From the NCBI GenBank assembly GCA_964640085.1, contig CAZXFA010000003.1, positions 1-64,000 on the forward strand: 64,000 bases of DNA. The letters are read 5' to 3'. Under the pieces are notes generated by a model that saw nothing but the letters and a program-made list of their open reading frames with translations, did no database searches and was not told the DNA's origin. Source of the stretch: CAZXFA01 sp964640085. Its GTDB lineage: Bacteria > Actinomycetota > UBA4738 > HRBIN12. This document shows positions 14,836-24,083 of the stretch, piece after piece. The position numbers and the translations under genes were made by a program. Numbering within the stretch: position 1 is the stretch's first letter; every line of letters starts with the position of its first letter.

Positions 14836-17313
14836 ATGGCCGTGCGCTCGCGGACCCTTGGGGCCGCCGTGATCCTGCTCGCCCTGGTCGCCTCGGCGTG
14901 CGACCTGCCGACCCTGCGTGAGGCCCGGTCGCAGGCCACGGCTCTGCCGCAGACCACGTTCCTGTACGCGTCCGACGGCACGCTGATCACCCGGCTGCAC
15001 GCCGGGGAGGACCGCGTCGTCGTGCGTCAGTCCCGGATCCCCGAGGTGGTCCGGGATGCCGTCGTCGCGATCGAGGATCAGCGCTTCTACGACCACGCGG
15101 GTCTCGATTTGCGCGCCGTGCTGCGGGCGGCCTACGTCGACGTCACCACGGGCGAGGTCGTGGAGGGCGGGTCCACGATCACCCAACAGCTCGTCAAGAA
15201 CGTCTACGTCGGCGCCGAGGAGACGATCGCCCGGAAGCTGCGCGAGGCCTACCTCGCCTGGCAGCTGGAGCACCGCCTCACCAAATCCCAGATCCTGACC
15301 AAGTACCTGAACACCGTCTACTTCGGCAACGGCGCCTACGGCATCATGGCGGCCTCCCGCACGTACTTCTCCAAGCAGCCCGACGACCTCAGCCTCGGGG
15401 AGGCCGCCCTCCTGGCCGGCCTGATCGCGGCCCCGGTCGACTTCGACCCCGTGACGCATCCGAACCGAGCGCGGAACCGCCGCAACCGGGTCCTCGGACG
15501 GATGTTCGCGCTGGGGATGATCGACTCCGAGGGTTACCGGTCTGCGCTTGCGGTCCCCGTCTCGCTCTCGATGGACGAGGAGGACGCGGGGCCCTACCTC
15601 GCCCCCCACTTCGTCGACTACTTCAAGGAATGGTTCCTCTCCAGCCCTCGCTTCGGCGAGACCCCTCAGGAACGCTACGACCTGCTGTTCAAGGGAGGGC
15701 TCCGGATCGTCACGACGCTCGACCCCGATCTCCAGCGCTTCGCCGAGCGAGCGATCGACCAGGTACTGATCAACCGATCCGACCCGTATGGTGCACTGAC
15801 GGCCGTCGACCCGAGGACGGGCTACGTCCGAGCTATGGTCGGCGGGCGTGACTACTGGGACGAGCGGGACCGGTTCGCGCGGATCAACCTGGCCACCGGC
15901 GGGAGCACCGGTCGCCAGGCGGGGTCCGCCTTCAAGCCGTTCGCCCTCGTGGCCGCGCTGGAGAGCGGCCTGACCCGAACGACGTCCCTGAACGGATCCT
16001 CGGCCCGCATCCTCCTCCAAGACGGGACCTACTGGGACCCGAAGAACGCCGAGGGGGGAGGATACGGGACGATCTCGCTCGAGACCGCGACGGTGAACTC
16101 GGTGAACATCGCCTACGCCAACCTGCTGGCCGAGATGGGGGCAGGCGACCCCTACCTGGGCGCCGAGAAGACGGTGGAGGTCGCCACGCGGATGGGGATC
16201 CGGTGCTGCCCCCGGACCACCGAGCCCAACGGACCGCTGTCCCCCGTGCCCTCGGCCGTCCTCGGCGTCAACGAGGTGAGCACCCTCGAGATGGCGTCCG
16301 CGTTCGGCACGCTGGCGTTCGGCGGACAACACGTCCAGCCGGTCCCGGCGATCCGGATCACGACGGCCGACGGCGAGGTGATCTTCGAGGCCAAACCGAG
16401 GCCGGAGCGGGTAGTGGATCCGGCGATCGCCTCCGAGGCCGTCGACATCCTGTCCGGGGTCGTCGAGCGTGGGACCGGCCGCGCGGCCTACCTCGGCCGA
16501 CCGCAGTTCGGCAAGACCGGGACCGCGCAGAACGCGAGCGATGCGTGGTTCGTGGGCGTGATCCCGCAGCTGGCGGTGGCCGTCTGGGTCGGGTTCCCCC
16601 AGGGCCAGATCCCGATGTGCTGCGGCCGGGTCCGGATCTCGACCGTCTACGGCGGAACTTGGCCCGCGGCGATCTGGCACGCGTTCATGGTGAACGGCAC
16701 CAGACGGATGCCGGAGCGCGACTTCCCAGAGGGGCCGGAGGTCGAGTACGTGACCCTCCGCGTCGACGTCACGCGAGGGTGCCTGGCGAACCAGTACACG
16801 CCGCTCTACGACATCGAGACCTTCCGGTACGTCGCGGGATCCGAGCCGACACTCCAGATCTGCACCGAGCCCAGCTCGTACCGGGAGCTGACGGTCCTCT
16901 CCGTGATCGGCATGGGGCAGGAGGAGGCGGTCGCCCGGCTCCGCGAGGCCGGGTTCAACGTGGCGATCGAACGCGCGCCGTCGGACCAGCCGGAGGGGAC
17001 GGTGATAGCCCAGGATCCGGCGGCCGGCGAACGCCTGATCCAGACCGGCACGGTGACGATCACCGTCTCCGAGGGGATCGCTACACCCGAACCGACCCCG
17101 GTCCTGGTCCCCTCGGTGGTGGGGATGCCCGAGGGCGCCGCGCGGGCGGCGCTCCGACAGGCGGGCCTGGCCGTGGCGGTTTCCTACGAGGCGGAGTGCG
17201 ACCCGGCCGACCCCGCCTGCCAGTACCGTCCCGGCGCCGTCTGGGCCCAGTCGCCGCCAGGTGGGTCGAGCGTCGACGAGGGATCCTCCGTGGCCCTCGT
17301 CGTCAACCCGTAG
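14836..17313 (+). CDS. Class A penicillin-binding protein with two PASTA domains
   Basis: An 825-residue bifunctional peptidoglycan synthase. The glycosyltransferase domain has EDQRFYDHAGLD (catalytic Glu80), GGSTITQQLVKN and RKLREAYLAWQLE. The transpeptidase domain has SAFK (Ser about 364), SVN (about 421) and KTGTAQ (about 560). Two C-terminal PASTA repeats (about 690-750 and 757-825) should bind peptidoglycan or muropeptides. The N-terminal hydrophobic segment ends in a lipobox-like VASAC (Cys22), unusual because class A PBPs normally keep an uncleaved membrane anchor. The first GT motif residues are intact. The gene is divergent from tyrS and its 3' end overlaps the convergent mpg by 11 bp. 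Confidence 0.93.
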   Translation: MAVRSRTLGAAVILLALVASACDLPTLREARSQATALPQTTFLYASDGTLITRLHAGEDRVVVRQSRIPEVVRDAVVAIEDQRFYDHAGLDLRAVLRAAYVDVTTGEVVEGGSTITQQLVKNVYVGAEETIARKLREAYLAWQLEHRLTKSQILTKYLNTVYFGNGAYGIMAASRTYFSKQPDDLSLGEAALLAGLIAAPVDFDPVTHPNRARNRRNRVLGRMFALGMIDSEGYRSALAVPVSLSMDEEDAGPYLAPHFVDYFKEWFLSSPRFGETPQERYDLLFKGGLRIVTTLDPDLQRFAERAIDQVLINRSDPYGALTAVDPRTGYVRAMVGGRDYWDERDRFARINLATGGSTGRQAGSAFKPFALVAALESGLTRTTSLNGSSARILLQDGTYWDPKNAEGGGYGTISLETATVNSVNIAYANLLAEMGAGDPYLGAEKTVEVATRMGIRCCPRTTEPNGPLSPVPSAVLGVNEVSTLEMASAFGTLAFGGQHVQPVPAIRITTADGEVIFEAKPRPERVVDPAIASEAVDILSGVVERGTGRAAYLGRPQFGKTGTAQNASDAWFVGVIPQLAVAVWVGFPQGQIPMCCGRVRISTVYGGTWPAAIWHAFMVNGTRRMPERDFPEGPEVEYVTLRVDVTRGCLANQYTPLYDIETFRYVAGSEPTLQICTEPSSYRELTVLSVIGMGQEEAVARLREAGFNVAIERAPSDQPEGTVIAQDPAAGERLIQTGTVTITVSEGIATPEPTPVLVPSVVGMPEGAARAALRQAGLAVAVSYEAECDPADPACQYRPGAVWAQSPPGGSSVDEGSSVALVVNP

Positions 17314-17908
17314 CCGATTGGCCGCGCGACAGGTAGAGGCTCCCGCGCTCGAAGAACCGCCATCGGCGCTCGAGCCCCACCGTGACCCCCACCCGGGTGC
17401 TTCGGGCGATCGCCCCTGGTGGGACCGGCTCGCCCGCCATGAGGAACAGGCCCGGGTCCCGGACGAGGTCCAGGCCGTCCTCGGACCGCCCGATCCCGAA
17501 GGCCTGGGTCAGCCGGGCGGGGCCTGAGCACAGGAGCCGCGGCTCCACGAGCCCTCGCTTGGCGGCCATGACCTCGAGCCCCACGAGAGGCTCCGCCGCC
17601 CGTAGCAGCACCGCGCTTCCCTCACCGTCGCGGCCGGTGACCACGTTCGAGCAGAAGTGCATCCCGTACGTGAAGTACACGTACAGGTGGCCCGGCCGGC
17701 CGAACATCACCCGGTTCCTCGGCGTCGGCCCTCGGAAGGAATGACTCGCGGGATCGTCCTCCCGGTAGGCCTCCACCTCGACCAGGCGGGCAGCAAGCCG
17801 CGAGCCGTCGGGGAGCAGGCGCACCAGCACACGCCCGAGCAGATCCGGCGCCACCGTCGTGGAGGGCCGGGCGAAGAACGCGCGCGGTAGCCGGCGGCCG
17901 AGCCTCAC
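17303..17908 (-). CDS. mpg: 3-methyladenine DNA glycosylase (AAG/MPG family)
   Basis: A 201-residue DNA repair glycosylase that removes alkylated purines. Family motifs are LGRVLVRLLPDG, VEVEAYREDDPASHSFRG (catalytic Glu and the SHS/R region), MFGRPGHLYVYFTYGMHFC and AVLLRAAEP. The GTG start at 17908 overlaps the polX stop as GTGA, so the two repair genes are translationally coupled. The end overlaps the convergent PBP gene by 11 bp. Confidence 0.92.
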   Translation of the reverse strand: MRLGRRLPRAFFARPSTTVAPDLLGRVLVRLLPDGSRLAARLVEVEAYREDDPASHSFRGPTPRNRVMFGRPGHLYVYFTYGMHFCSNVVTGRDGEGSAVLLRAAEPLVGLEVMAAKRGLVEPRLLCSGPARLTQAFGIGRSEDGLDLVRDPGLFLMAGEPVPPGAIARSTRVGVTVGLERRWRFFERGSLYLSRGQSATG

Positions 17909-19632
17909 CGGCCTTTGCGCAGGAACCTGCGGAGCTTCCCGAGCGGCCATGCGTTGATCACGTCGTCCCTGGTGAGCCACCCACGCTGGGCGGTGGCAAC
18001 GCCGTGCCGCATGTAGGGGAGGTGGATCGTCGCGTGAGAGTCGGTGTCGACCGCGAACCGCACCCCGTGACGTCTGGCCCACAAGATGTGCTCGTCCTTC
18101 AGATCGAGCCGGTCCGGGTACCCGTTGACCTCCAGCGCGGTCCCGGTCCGGGCCGCCGCGGCGAAGACCTCGTCCAGGTCGAACTCGATCGGGGATCGCT
18201 GCCCGATCAGGCGGGCGGTGGGGTGGCCGATCACGTGGACGAACGGGTTCTCCATCGCGCGGGCGATCCGTCGTGTCATCCGGTCCTTCGACTGGTTGAA
18301 GTGGGAGTGCACGGAGGCCACGTGCAGGTCGAACCCGGACAGGAAGCCTTCGTCCCAGTCGACCCCCCCGTCGGGGTCGATGTTCAGCTCGGACCCGTGA
18401 AGGAGCGTCAGCTTCGGGTATCGATCTTGCAGCCGCCGGAGCCGTTCCCGCTGGGCGAGGATCTTCTCGTCGGTCATCCGCTGCATCGCGAGGTTGGGCG
18501 CGTGATCGGTGACCGCGTAGTAGGCGTACCCCATCCCGGCCGCCGCCTCGAGCATCGCCTCGAGCGGTTCGAGCCCGTCGGTCAGGTTCGTGTGCGTGTG
18601 GAGGTCGCCGCGGATCTGCTCCAGGCGGATCACGTCGGGGAGCTCGCCGGACAGGGCGGCCTCGATCTCGCCCCGATCCTCGCGTAGCGTGGGCGGGAAC
18701 CACGGGAGCCCGAGCCGCTGGTACACCTCCTCCTCCGTCTGGGCCACGATGAGCTTCCCGCTCTTCGCCCGGAACAGCCCGTACTCGGAGAGCTTGAGCC
18801 CCTTACGGACCGCAAGCTCCCGGATCCGGATGTTGTGGGCCTTCGACCCGGTGAAGTAGATCATGGCGGCGCCCCAGACCTCCGGGGGGACGACTCGCAG
18901 GTCCACCTGCGGTCCGGGGGAAGTGATCACCGAGGACTTCGTCTCGCCGTGGGCGAGCACCCGCTCCACCTGCGGCAGGGCCACGAACGCATCCATGATC
19001 CTCGGCGCGTGCGCCGGATCCGCGGCCACGAGCAGGTCCACGTCCCCGATCGTCTCGGCCATCCGGCGCAGGGATCCCGCGAAGGCGCTGCGCAGAACGC
19101 CATCGTGCCCCGAGAGCTGGGCGAGCAGCGTCTCGGCCAGGTCGAGCGCCACGCTGACGAGCGACCGGCCGCCCGACTCCCGGAGGCGTGCGATGCCGGC
19201 GCGGATGTTCTCCTCGGTCTTGGCCCCGAACCCCTTCAGGCCGGTGAGGTGATGCCCCTGGACGGCCCGCTCGAGCTCCTCCACGCTGGAGATCCCGAGC
19301 TCGCGGTGGAGGATCATCGCCCGCTTCGGGCCGAGGCCCGGGATCGACATGATCGCGCGGACCCCGGCCGGGATCTGCCCGCGGAGCTCGTCGAGCGCGG
19401 CGATGGTGCCGGTCCGGAGGAACTCGTGGATCTTCTCCCCGATCGAGCGGCCCACGTTCGGGATCCGCAGGACCTCCTTGAGGTCCATCCCTTCCACGTC
19501 GGCCGGGTAGCCGCCCACGGCGCGGGCAGCCTTCTCGTACGCCCGGGGCTTGAACGGATCGTCCGACAGGATGGACAACAGGTCCGCGTACTCCGTCAGG
19601 ATCGACCCGACGGCGTCGTTCGCGCGCGGCAC
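17905..19632 (-). CDS. polX: DNA polymerase X / PHP-domain protein
   Basis: A 575-residue family X DNA polymerase with a C-terminal PHP domain. From the N-terminus: an 8-kDa-type HhH region (LRIPNVGRSIGEKIHEFL, MSIPGLGPKRAMILH), the nucleotidyltransferase core GSLRRMAETIGDVDLLV with the catalytic aspartates and QVDLRVV, then from about residue 335 the PHP phosphoesterase GDLHTHTNLTDG with later HGSELNID and DTDSHA metal ligands. Bacterial PolX enzymes fill short gaps in base excision repair, and the PHP domain supplies 3'-5' exonuclease or AP-site activity. It is followed directly by mpg, supporting a base-repair role, and starts 25 bp after argF ends. Confidence 0.93.
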   Translation of the reverse strand: MPRANDAVGSILTEYADLLSILSDDPFKPRAYEKAARAVGGYPADVEGMDLKEVLRIPNVGRSIGEKIHEFLRTGTIAALDELRGQIPAGVRAIMSIPGLGPKRAMILHRELGISSVEELERAVQGHHLTGLKGFGAKTEENIRAGIARLRESGGRSLVSVALDLAETLLAQLSGHDGVLRSAFAGSLRRMAETIGDVDLLVAADPAHAPRIMDAFVALPQVERVLAHGETKSSVITSPGPQVDLRVVPPEVWGAAMIYFTGSKAHNIRIRELAVRKGLKLSEYGLFRAKSGKLIVAQTEEEVYQRLGLPWFPPTLREDRGEIEAALSGELPDVIRLEQIRGDLHTHTNLTDGLEPLEAMLEAAAGMGYAYYAVTDHAPNLAMQRMTDEKILAQRERLRRLQDRYPKLTLLHGSELNIDPDGGVDWDEGFLSGFDLHVASVHSHFNQSKDRMTRRIARAMENPFVHVIGHPTARLIGQRSPIEFDLDEVFAAAARTGTALEVNGYPDRLDLKDEHILWARRHGVRFAVDTDSHATIHLPYMRHGVATAQRGWLTRDDVINAWPLGKLRRFLRKGR

Positions 19633-19657
19633 GGGTCACCCCCTCCCTGCGGGTGAT

Positions 19658-20578
19658 TCAGGCCACGCCGAGCAACCAGAGCAGCAGCGCCTTCTGCGTG
19701 TGCATCCGGTTCTCGGCCTGGTCCCACACCGCCGACCGCGGGCCGTCGATCACCTCGTCGGTGATCTCCTGACCGCGATGCGCGGGCAGGCAGTGGAGCA
19801 CGGTCACGTCGGGCCTGGCGAGCTCCACCTTCGCCCGATCGAGCGCGTAGGCCGAGAAGACCAGCGCCCGCTCCCCGGCCTCGGCCTCCTGTCCCATGCT
19901 GGCCCACACGTCCGTGTACAGGACGTCTGCACTCACGGAGGCCTCCTCCGGATCGTGGGTGAGGGTGACGCTCCCGCCGCTCGAGGCGGCGATCTCCCGG
20001 GCTCGCTGCACGACCTGTGGGATCGGCTCGAACCCCGGGGGCGTCGCCACGCGCACGTGCATCCGCATCTTGGCCCCTCCCAGCAGGAGGGAGTGCGTGA
20101 CGTTGTTCCCGTCACCCAGGTAAGTGAGGGTTCGACCCGCGAGCTCGCCCTTAGCCTCGCGGACCGTGAGCAGGTCGGCCAGGCACTGACACGGGTGCTC
20201 GAAGTCCGACAGGGCGTTCACCACCGGGATCGTCGCGCCGGAGGCCAGGAGCTCCAGGCGCTCCTGCTCGAACGTCCGCAGGACCAGCGCGTCGACGTAC
20301 CGCGACAGCACCCGGCCCGTATCCTCGATCGTCTCCCCCCGCCCGAGCTGCAACTCTGCCGAGGACAGCGACAGCGGGTGAGCCCCGGTGGAAGTGACCG
20401 CGATCTCGAACGAGACCCTGGTTCGTGTGGACGGCTTCTCGAAGATCATCGCCACGGCCTTGCCGCGAAGCCGCTCGGCGGGGTCGTCGGGTTGTGCCTT
20501 CACCTTGGCCGCGAGGTCCAGGAGCCATCCCAGCTCCTCGGGCGTGAGGTCGTCGACGGACAAGAAGTCCCGCTCCAT
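19658..20578 (-). CDS. argF: Ornithine carbamoyltransferase
   Basis: A 306-residue enzyme that condenses carbamoyl phosphate with ornithine to give citrulline in arginine synthesis. Signatures: FEKPSTRTRVSFE (carbamoyl-phosphate loop), HPCQCLADLLT and HCLPAHRGQEIT, the last being specific for ornithine rather than aspartate transcarbamylases. ATG 20578 (MERDFLSVDDLTPEEL) fits the family. TAGACT ends seven bases before this ATG and no Shine-Dalgarno is visible, so it may be leaderless. It stands apart from other arg genes, upstream of polX-mpg. Confidence 0.94.
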   Translation of the reverse strand: MERDFLSVDDLTPEELGWLLDLAAKVKAQPDDPAERLRGKAVAMIFEKPSTRTRVSFEIAVTSTGAHPLSLSSAELQLGRGETIEDTGRVLSRYVDALVLRTFEQERLELLASGATIPVVNALSDFEHPCQCLADLLTVREAKGELAGRTLTYLGDGNNVTHSLLLGGAKMRMHVRVATPPGFEPIPQVVQRAREIAASSGGSVTLTHDPEEASVSADVLYTDVWASMGQEAEAGERALVFSAYALDRAKVELARPDVTVLHCLPAHRGQEITDEVIDGPRSAVWDQAENRMHTQKALLLWLLGVA

Positions 20579-20585
20579 GGGGGGC

Positions 20586-20591
20586 AGTCTA
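20586..20591 (-). promoter_or_regulatory. Candidate -10 (TAGACT) giving a leaderless argF mRNA
   Basis: TAGACT lies exactly seven bases before the argF ATG, the spacing expected if transcription starts at the A of the start codon. The intervening bases are GCCCCCC, with no ribosome binding site. Confidence 0.45.
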
Positions 20592-20621
20592 TCCGCGCCC
20601 GGCTCCCGCGCGCTCCCGACC

Positions 20622-23000
20622 CTAGCCGGAGCGCAGCTCCGCACCGAGATCGCGCCGCAGCCGCTCCACGATCGCCGCAATCGCTGCGTCCGCCTCCCCA
20701 TCGGTGAGGGTCCGGTCGGGCGCGCGGAGGTCCACCGAGTACGCGAGGCTCTTGGTGCCCTCGGCGAGCGGCCGACCGGAGAAGACATCGAACAACACGC
20801 ATGAGCCGAGGAGCTCGCCGGCCGCCTCCCGCAGCGCGCGCTCGACCGCTCCGGCCGGCACGTCGTGAGCGACCGTGAACGCCAGGTCCCGCCGGACCGG
20901 TGGGAACCGAGGGACCTCCCGCGCCTGGACCGCTCGCGACGCGTGCCGCATCATCGGGCGGACCAGCATCTCCCCCGCGGCGATCCGACCAGACACGTCC
21001 AGCTCGGCGGCCACACGGGGGTGGATCTCGCCCACCACGCCGATCGCCTCTCCGGCGACGAGGACGGTCGCGGAGCGCCCGGGGTGGAACGCCGTCCCCG
21101 CGGGGTCACCGAGCGACCAAGGCACTCCGAGATCGCCCATCAACGCCTCGATCACGCCCTTGGCGTCGAAGAAGTCGTACGAGCGACCGGTGCCGGTCCA
21201 CCCCGGGTCCGCGATCCCGTGCATCGCGAACCCGACCGCCGGCCGCTCCTCCGGTTCCCCGTCCCGCAGCCGGAAGACGTTGCCCACCTCGAAGAGCGCC
21301 ACCGAAGGGACGTGCCGGTACGCGTTGCGCCGGATCGCCTTCAGGAGACCGGGGAGCAGCCGGAGCCGGAGCCATCCCTCGTCGGCGGCCAGCGGATTCG
21401 TCACGCGGATCGCGCGATCCCCGTCCCCGTGGCCTTCGAGCTCGGCGTCGGAGACGAACGGGATCTGTCGGACCTCTCGCAGCCCGGCTCGCGCCTGCGA
21501 ACGCCGCACCCGTCCGAGGAACGCGGAGGTGGGGGTCAGCCGACCGGTCTGGCGCACCGCCGGCAGCGTGGATCCGATGCGCTCGTACCCCTGGATCCGT
21601 GCCACCTCCTCGATCAGGTCCACCTCACGCTCCAGGTCCACCCGGTAGCCGGGGATCTCGACCTCCACCCGGTCCCCCTCCACCACGACGGAGGACATCG
21701 CGAGGCGGTCGAAGACCCGCACGGCGTCATCGGACCCGACCTCGTATCCGATCAACGCCGAGGCCCGGGGAAGGCGCATCTCGATCCGCCGGCGTTCGGG
21801 GGCCCCGCCGACCTCGAGGATCCCGCGCAGCACGGTGGCGCCGCACCACTCCGCCATCAGCCGGCACGCCCGGTCGGCCCCCACAGGGACCGCCTCGGGA
21901 TCGACCCCCCGCTCGAAGCGCACCGACGCCTCCGTCGACAGGTCGATCCGCCGCCGGGTCCGCTGGACCCCTCCGCGCTCGAAGGAGGCGCTCTCCAGCA
22001 GGATGTCCGTCGTGGAGGCCGATACCTCGGCGAGCTCGCCGCCCATCACACCGGCCACCGCGACCGGGCGCTCCGTGTCGCAGATCAGCAGGTCATCGGC
22101 CGTGAACGTCCGCTCCACGTCGTCGAGGGTCACCAGCCGCTCGCCCTCGCCCGCCCGTCGCACCACGATCCCGGGGCCCTTCAGGAGGGCCAGGTCGAAC
22201 GGGTGGAGCGGCTGACCCACCTCGAGCATCGCGTAATTCGTGGCATCGACGGCGGCAGAGATCGGACGCATCCCGGACGCGGACAGCCGGGCCTGGACCG
22301 CGATCGGGGATGGAAGGTCCCGCACATCGCGCAGGATCCGAGCCAGGTACCGAGGACACCGATCGAGGTCCAGCACCTCGAGGGTGGCCAAGCGCTCGGC
22401 GGGCTCGTCGGACTCGTCCACCTCGGTCGCCGGGAGCCGGAGCGGCGTGCCCGTGCCGGCCGCCACCTCCCGCGCGATCCCGAGCACCGAGTAGAAGTCG
22501 GGCCGGTTCGGCGTCACCTCGACGTCGAGCACCGCATCGGTCAGCCCGAACGCCTCCGCCACGTCTCGACCGGGCTGCAGGTCCGGCGGCAAGATCAGGA
22601 TCCCCTCGTGCGACGGGGCGACGCGGAGCTCGTCCGGCGCGCACAGCATGCCGTTGGACACCACGCCCCGGATCGTCCGGGCGCCGAGCGGCTCCCGCAG
22701 CAGCGGCACGCGGGCTCCCGGAGGCGCGAGCGGCACGAGGTCGCCCGGCCCCATGTTGCGGACGCCGACCACGACCTCGGTCTCGCCGGACCCCGTCTGC
22801 AGCCGCGCGATGCACAGGGTCTCGCTGCTCGGGTGGTCACGCACCTCGATCACCCGAGCGACGATCACCCCCGACAGGCCCGCCCACGGGCGTTCGATCG
22901 ACTCGACCTCGGCGCCCTGGTGGGTCAGCAGCTCCGCGAGCTCTTCGGCCGACAGGCCAGTCGGGCACAGCTCGCGGAGCCAGGACAGGACGATCCTCAC
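20622..23000 (-). CDS. pheT: Phenylalanine--tRNA ligase beta subunit
   Basis: A 792-residue bacterial PheRS beta chain. Visible domains are the EMAP-type tRNA-binding domain near residues 40-150 (GVIVARVIEVRDHP), the B3/B4 editing domain (SAAVDATNYAMLEVGQPLHPFD), the B5 domain, a catalytic-like core and a C-terminal anticodon-binding FDX-ACB domain (FPPVRRDLAFTV to the end). The GTG start at 23000 overlaps the pheS stop as GTGA, so the subunits are coupled. It is the last gene of the infC-rpmI-rplT-trmH/HK-pheS-pheT run. Confidence 0.95.
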   Translation of the reverse strand: MRIVLSWLRELCPTGLSAEELAELLTHQGAEVESIERPWAGLSGVIVARVIEVRDHPSSETLCIARLQTGSGETEVVVGVRNMGPGDLVPLAPPGARVPLLREPLGARTIRGVVSNGMLCAPDELRVAPSHEGILILPPDLQPGRDVAEAFGLTDAVLDVEVTPNRPDFYSVLGIAREVAAGTGTPLRLPATEVDESDEPAERLATLEVLDLDRCPRYLARILRDVRDLPSPIAVQARLSASGMRPISAAVDATNYAMLEVGQPLHPFDLALLKGPGIVVRRAGEGERLVTLDDVERTFTADDLLICDTERPVAVAGVMGGELAEVSASTTDILLESASFERGGVQRTRRRIDLSTEASVRFERGVDPEAVPVGADRACRLMAEWCGATVLRGILEVGGAPERRRIEMRLPRASALIGYEVGSDDAVRVFDRLAMSSVVVEGDRVEVEIPGYRVDLEREVDLIEEVARIQGYERIGSTLPAVRQTGRLTPTSAFLGRVRRSQARAGLREVRQIPFVSDAELEGHGDGDRAIRVTNPLAADEGWLRLRLLPGLLKAIRRNAYRHVPSVALFEVGNVFRLRDGEPEERPAVGFAMHGIADPGWTGTGRSYDFFDAKGVIEALMGDLGVPWSLGDPAGTAFHPGRSATVLVAGEAIGVVGEIHPRVAAELDVSGRIAAGEMLVRPMMRHASRAVQAREVPRFPPVRRDLAFTVAHDVPAGAVERALREAAGELLGSCVLFDVFSGRPLAEGTKSLAYSVDLRAPDRTLTDGEADAAIAAIVERLRRDLGAELRSG

Positions 23001-24043
23001 GCCGCCCCCTCGAACTGCTCGAGGAACCGGACGTCGCCCTCGACGAACAGGCGCATGTCGTTGACGCCGAACAGGGGCATCGCCACGCGCTCGATGCCAA
23101 CGCCGAACGCGAACCCCGTGAACCGCTCCGAGTCGTACCCGCAGTTCTCCAGGACCTTCGGGTGAACCATGCCGGCGCCCAGGAGCTCCAGCCAGCCGTT
23201 GCCGCACACCCGGCAGCCGGCGCCACCGCAGATGAAGCACGAGACGGCGGCCTGGCAGCCAGGCTCCACGAACGGGAAGTAGTCGGGCGAGATCCGCACA
23301 CGCACGTCGGGTCCGAACATCTCCCGGTAGAAGGCCTCCAGCGTCCCTTTCAGGTCGGCGAATGAGATCCCCTCATCGACCGCCAGCCCCTCGACCTGGT
23401 GGAAGACCGAGAGGTGGGTCGCGTCGACGGCTTCGCGTCGATACACACGACCCGGAACGACGACGAAGACCGGGGGGTCCTGGGTCTCCATCGTGCGGAT
23501 CTGCACCGCGCTCGTCTCCGTTCGCAGGAGCAGGCCGGGCACATCGACGTACAGCGAGTCCTTCATCGTGCGGGCGGGGTGGTCGCGCGGGATGTTGAGC
23601 GCCTCGAAGTTGTGCCAGTCGTCCTCGATCTCCGGGCCCTCGGCCACCCGGTATCCCATCCGGGTGAAGACGTCCACGATGAGATCTTCGACGAGCGTGA
23701 GAGGGTGCAGCGAGCCCGGTCGGGGACGTCGACCGGGCAGCGTGACGTCGACGCGGTCCCGCTCCAGGATCGTCGCCTCCGCGCCCGTCTCGAGCTCGTC
23801 TCGTCGCGCTTGGAGCGCCGCCTCGAGCTCGGACCGCACATCGTTGGCCAGACGTCCGAGCTCCCGCCGGTCCTGATCCTGCATCCCGCCGAGCGCGCGC
23901 CCCACCTCGCCGATCGGCGTCCTGCGACCCAGGACCGATACCTTGGCCGCGTCCAGCTCCTCCAGCGAGGACGCCGCGGCGATCGCGGCTGTCCCCCGCG
24001 CGCGTTCGTCCTCCAGGATGCGTCGGGCCTCTGCGGGGTCCAT
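22997..24043 (-). CDS. pheS: Phenylalanine--tRNA ligase alpha subunit
   Basis: A 348-residue class II synthetase catalytic subunit. An N-terminal coiled-coil (about 1-90) precedes the core: HPLTLVEDLIVDVFTRMGYRV, motif 2 in the HLSVFHQVEGLAVDEG region, and the motif 3 segment GVGIERVAMPLFGVNDMR. A Cys-rich loop (CFICGGAGCRVCGNG) occurs, as in many actinobacterial PheS. ATG 24043 has TAGACT ten bases upstream and no Shine-Dalgarno, so a separate leaderless start inside the operon is possible. Confidence 0.95.
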   Translation of the reverse strand: MDPAEARRILEDERARGTAAIAAASSLEELDAAKVSVLGRRTPIGEVGRALGGMQDQDRRELGRLANDVRSELEAALQARRDELETGAEATILERDRVDVTLPGRRPRPGSLHPLTLVEDLIVDVFTRMGYRVAEGPEIEDDWHNFEALNIPRDHPARTMKDSLYVDVPGLLLRTETSAVQIRTMETQDPPVFVVVPGRVYRREAVDATHLSVFHQVEGLAVDEGISFADLKGTLEAFYREMFGPDVRVRISPDYFPFVEPGCQAAVSCFICGGAGCRVCGNGWLELLGAGMVHPKVLENCGYDSERFTGFAFGVGIERVAMPLFGVNDMRLFVEGDVRFLEQFEGAA

Positions 24044-24053
24044 GATCGGCGGG

Positions 24054-24059
24054 AGTCTA
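24054..24059 (-). promoter_or_regulatory. Candidate -10 (TAGACT) upstream of pheS
   Basis: TAGACT lies ten bases before the pheS ATG in the 40-bp gap after the methyltransferase-kinase gene. No T-box leader fits in this gap. The pattern matches the other leaderless candidates. Confidence 0.35.
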
Positions 24060-24083
24060 GCAAGCGACCTTCCGCGGGCCGCC

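Noticed and set aside
24044..24083. T-box leader for pheS (and at 14778-14835 for tyrS)
   Set aside because: The gaps are too short and contain no T-box core sequence; a -10 close to the ATG is seen instead.
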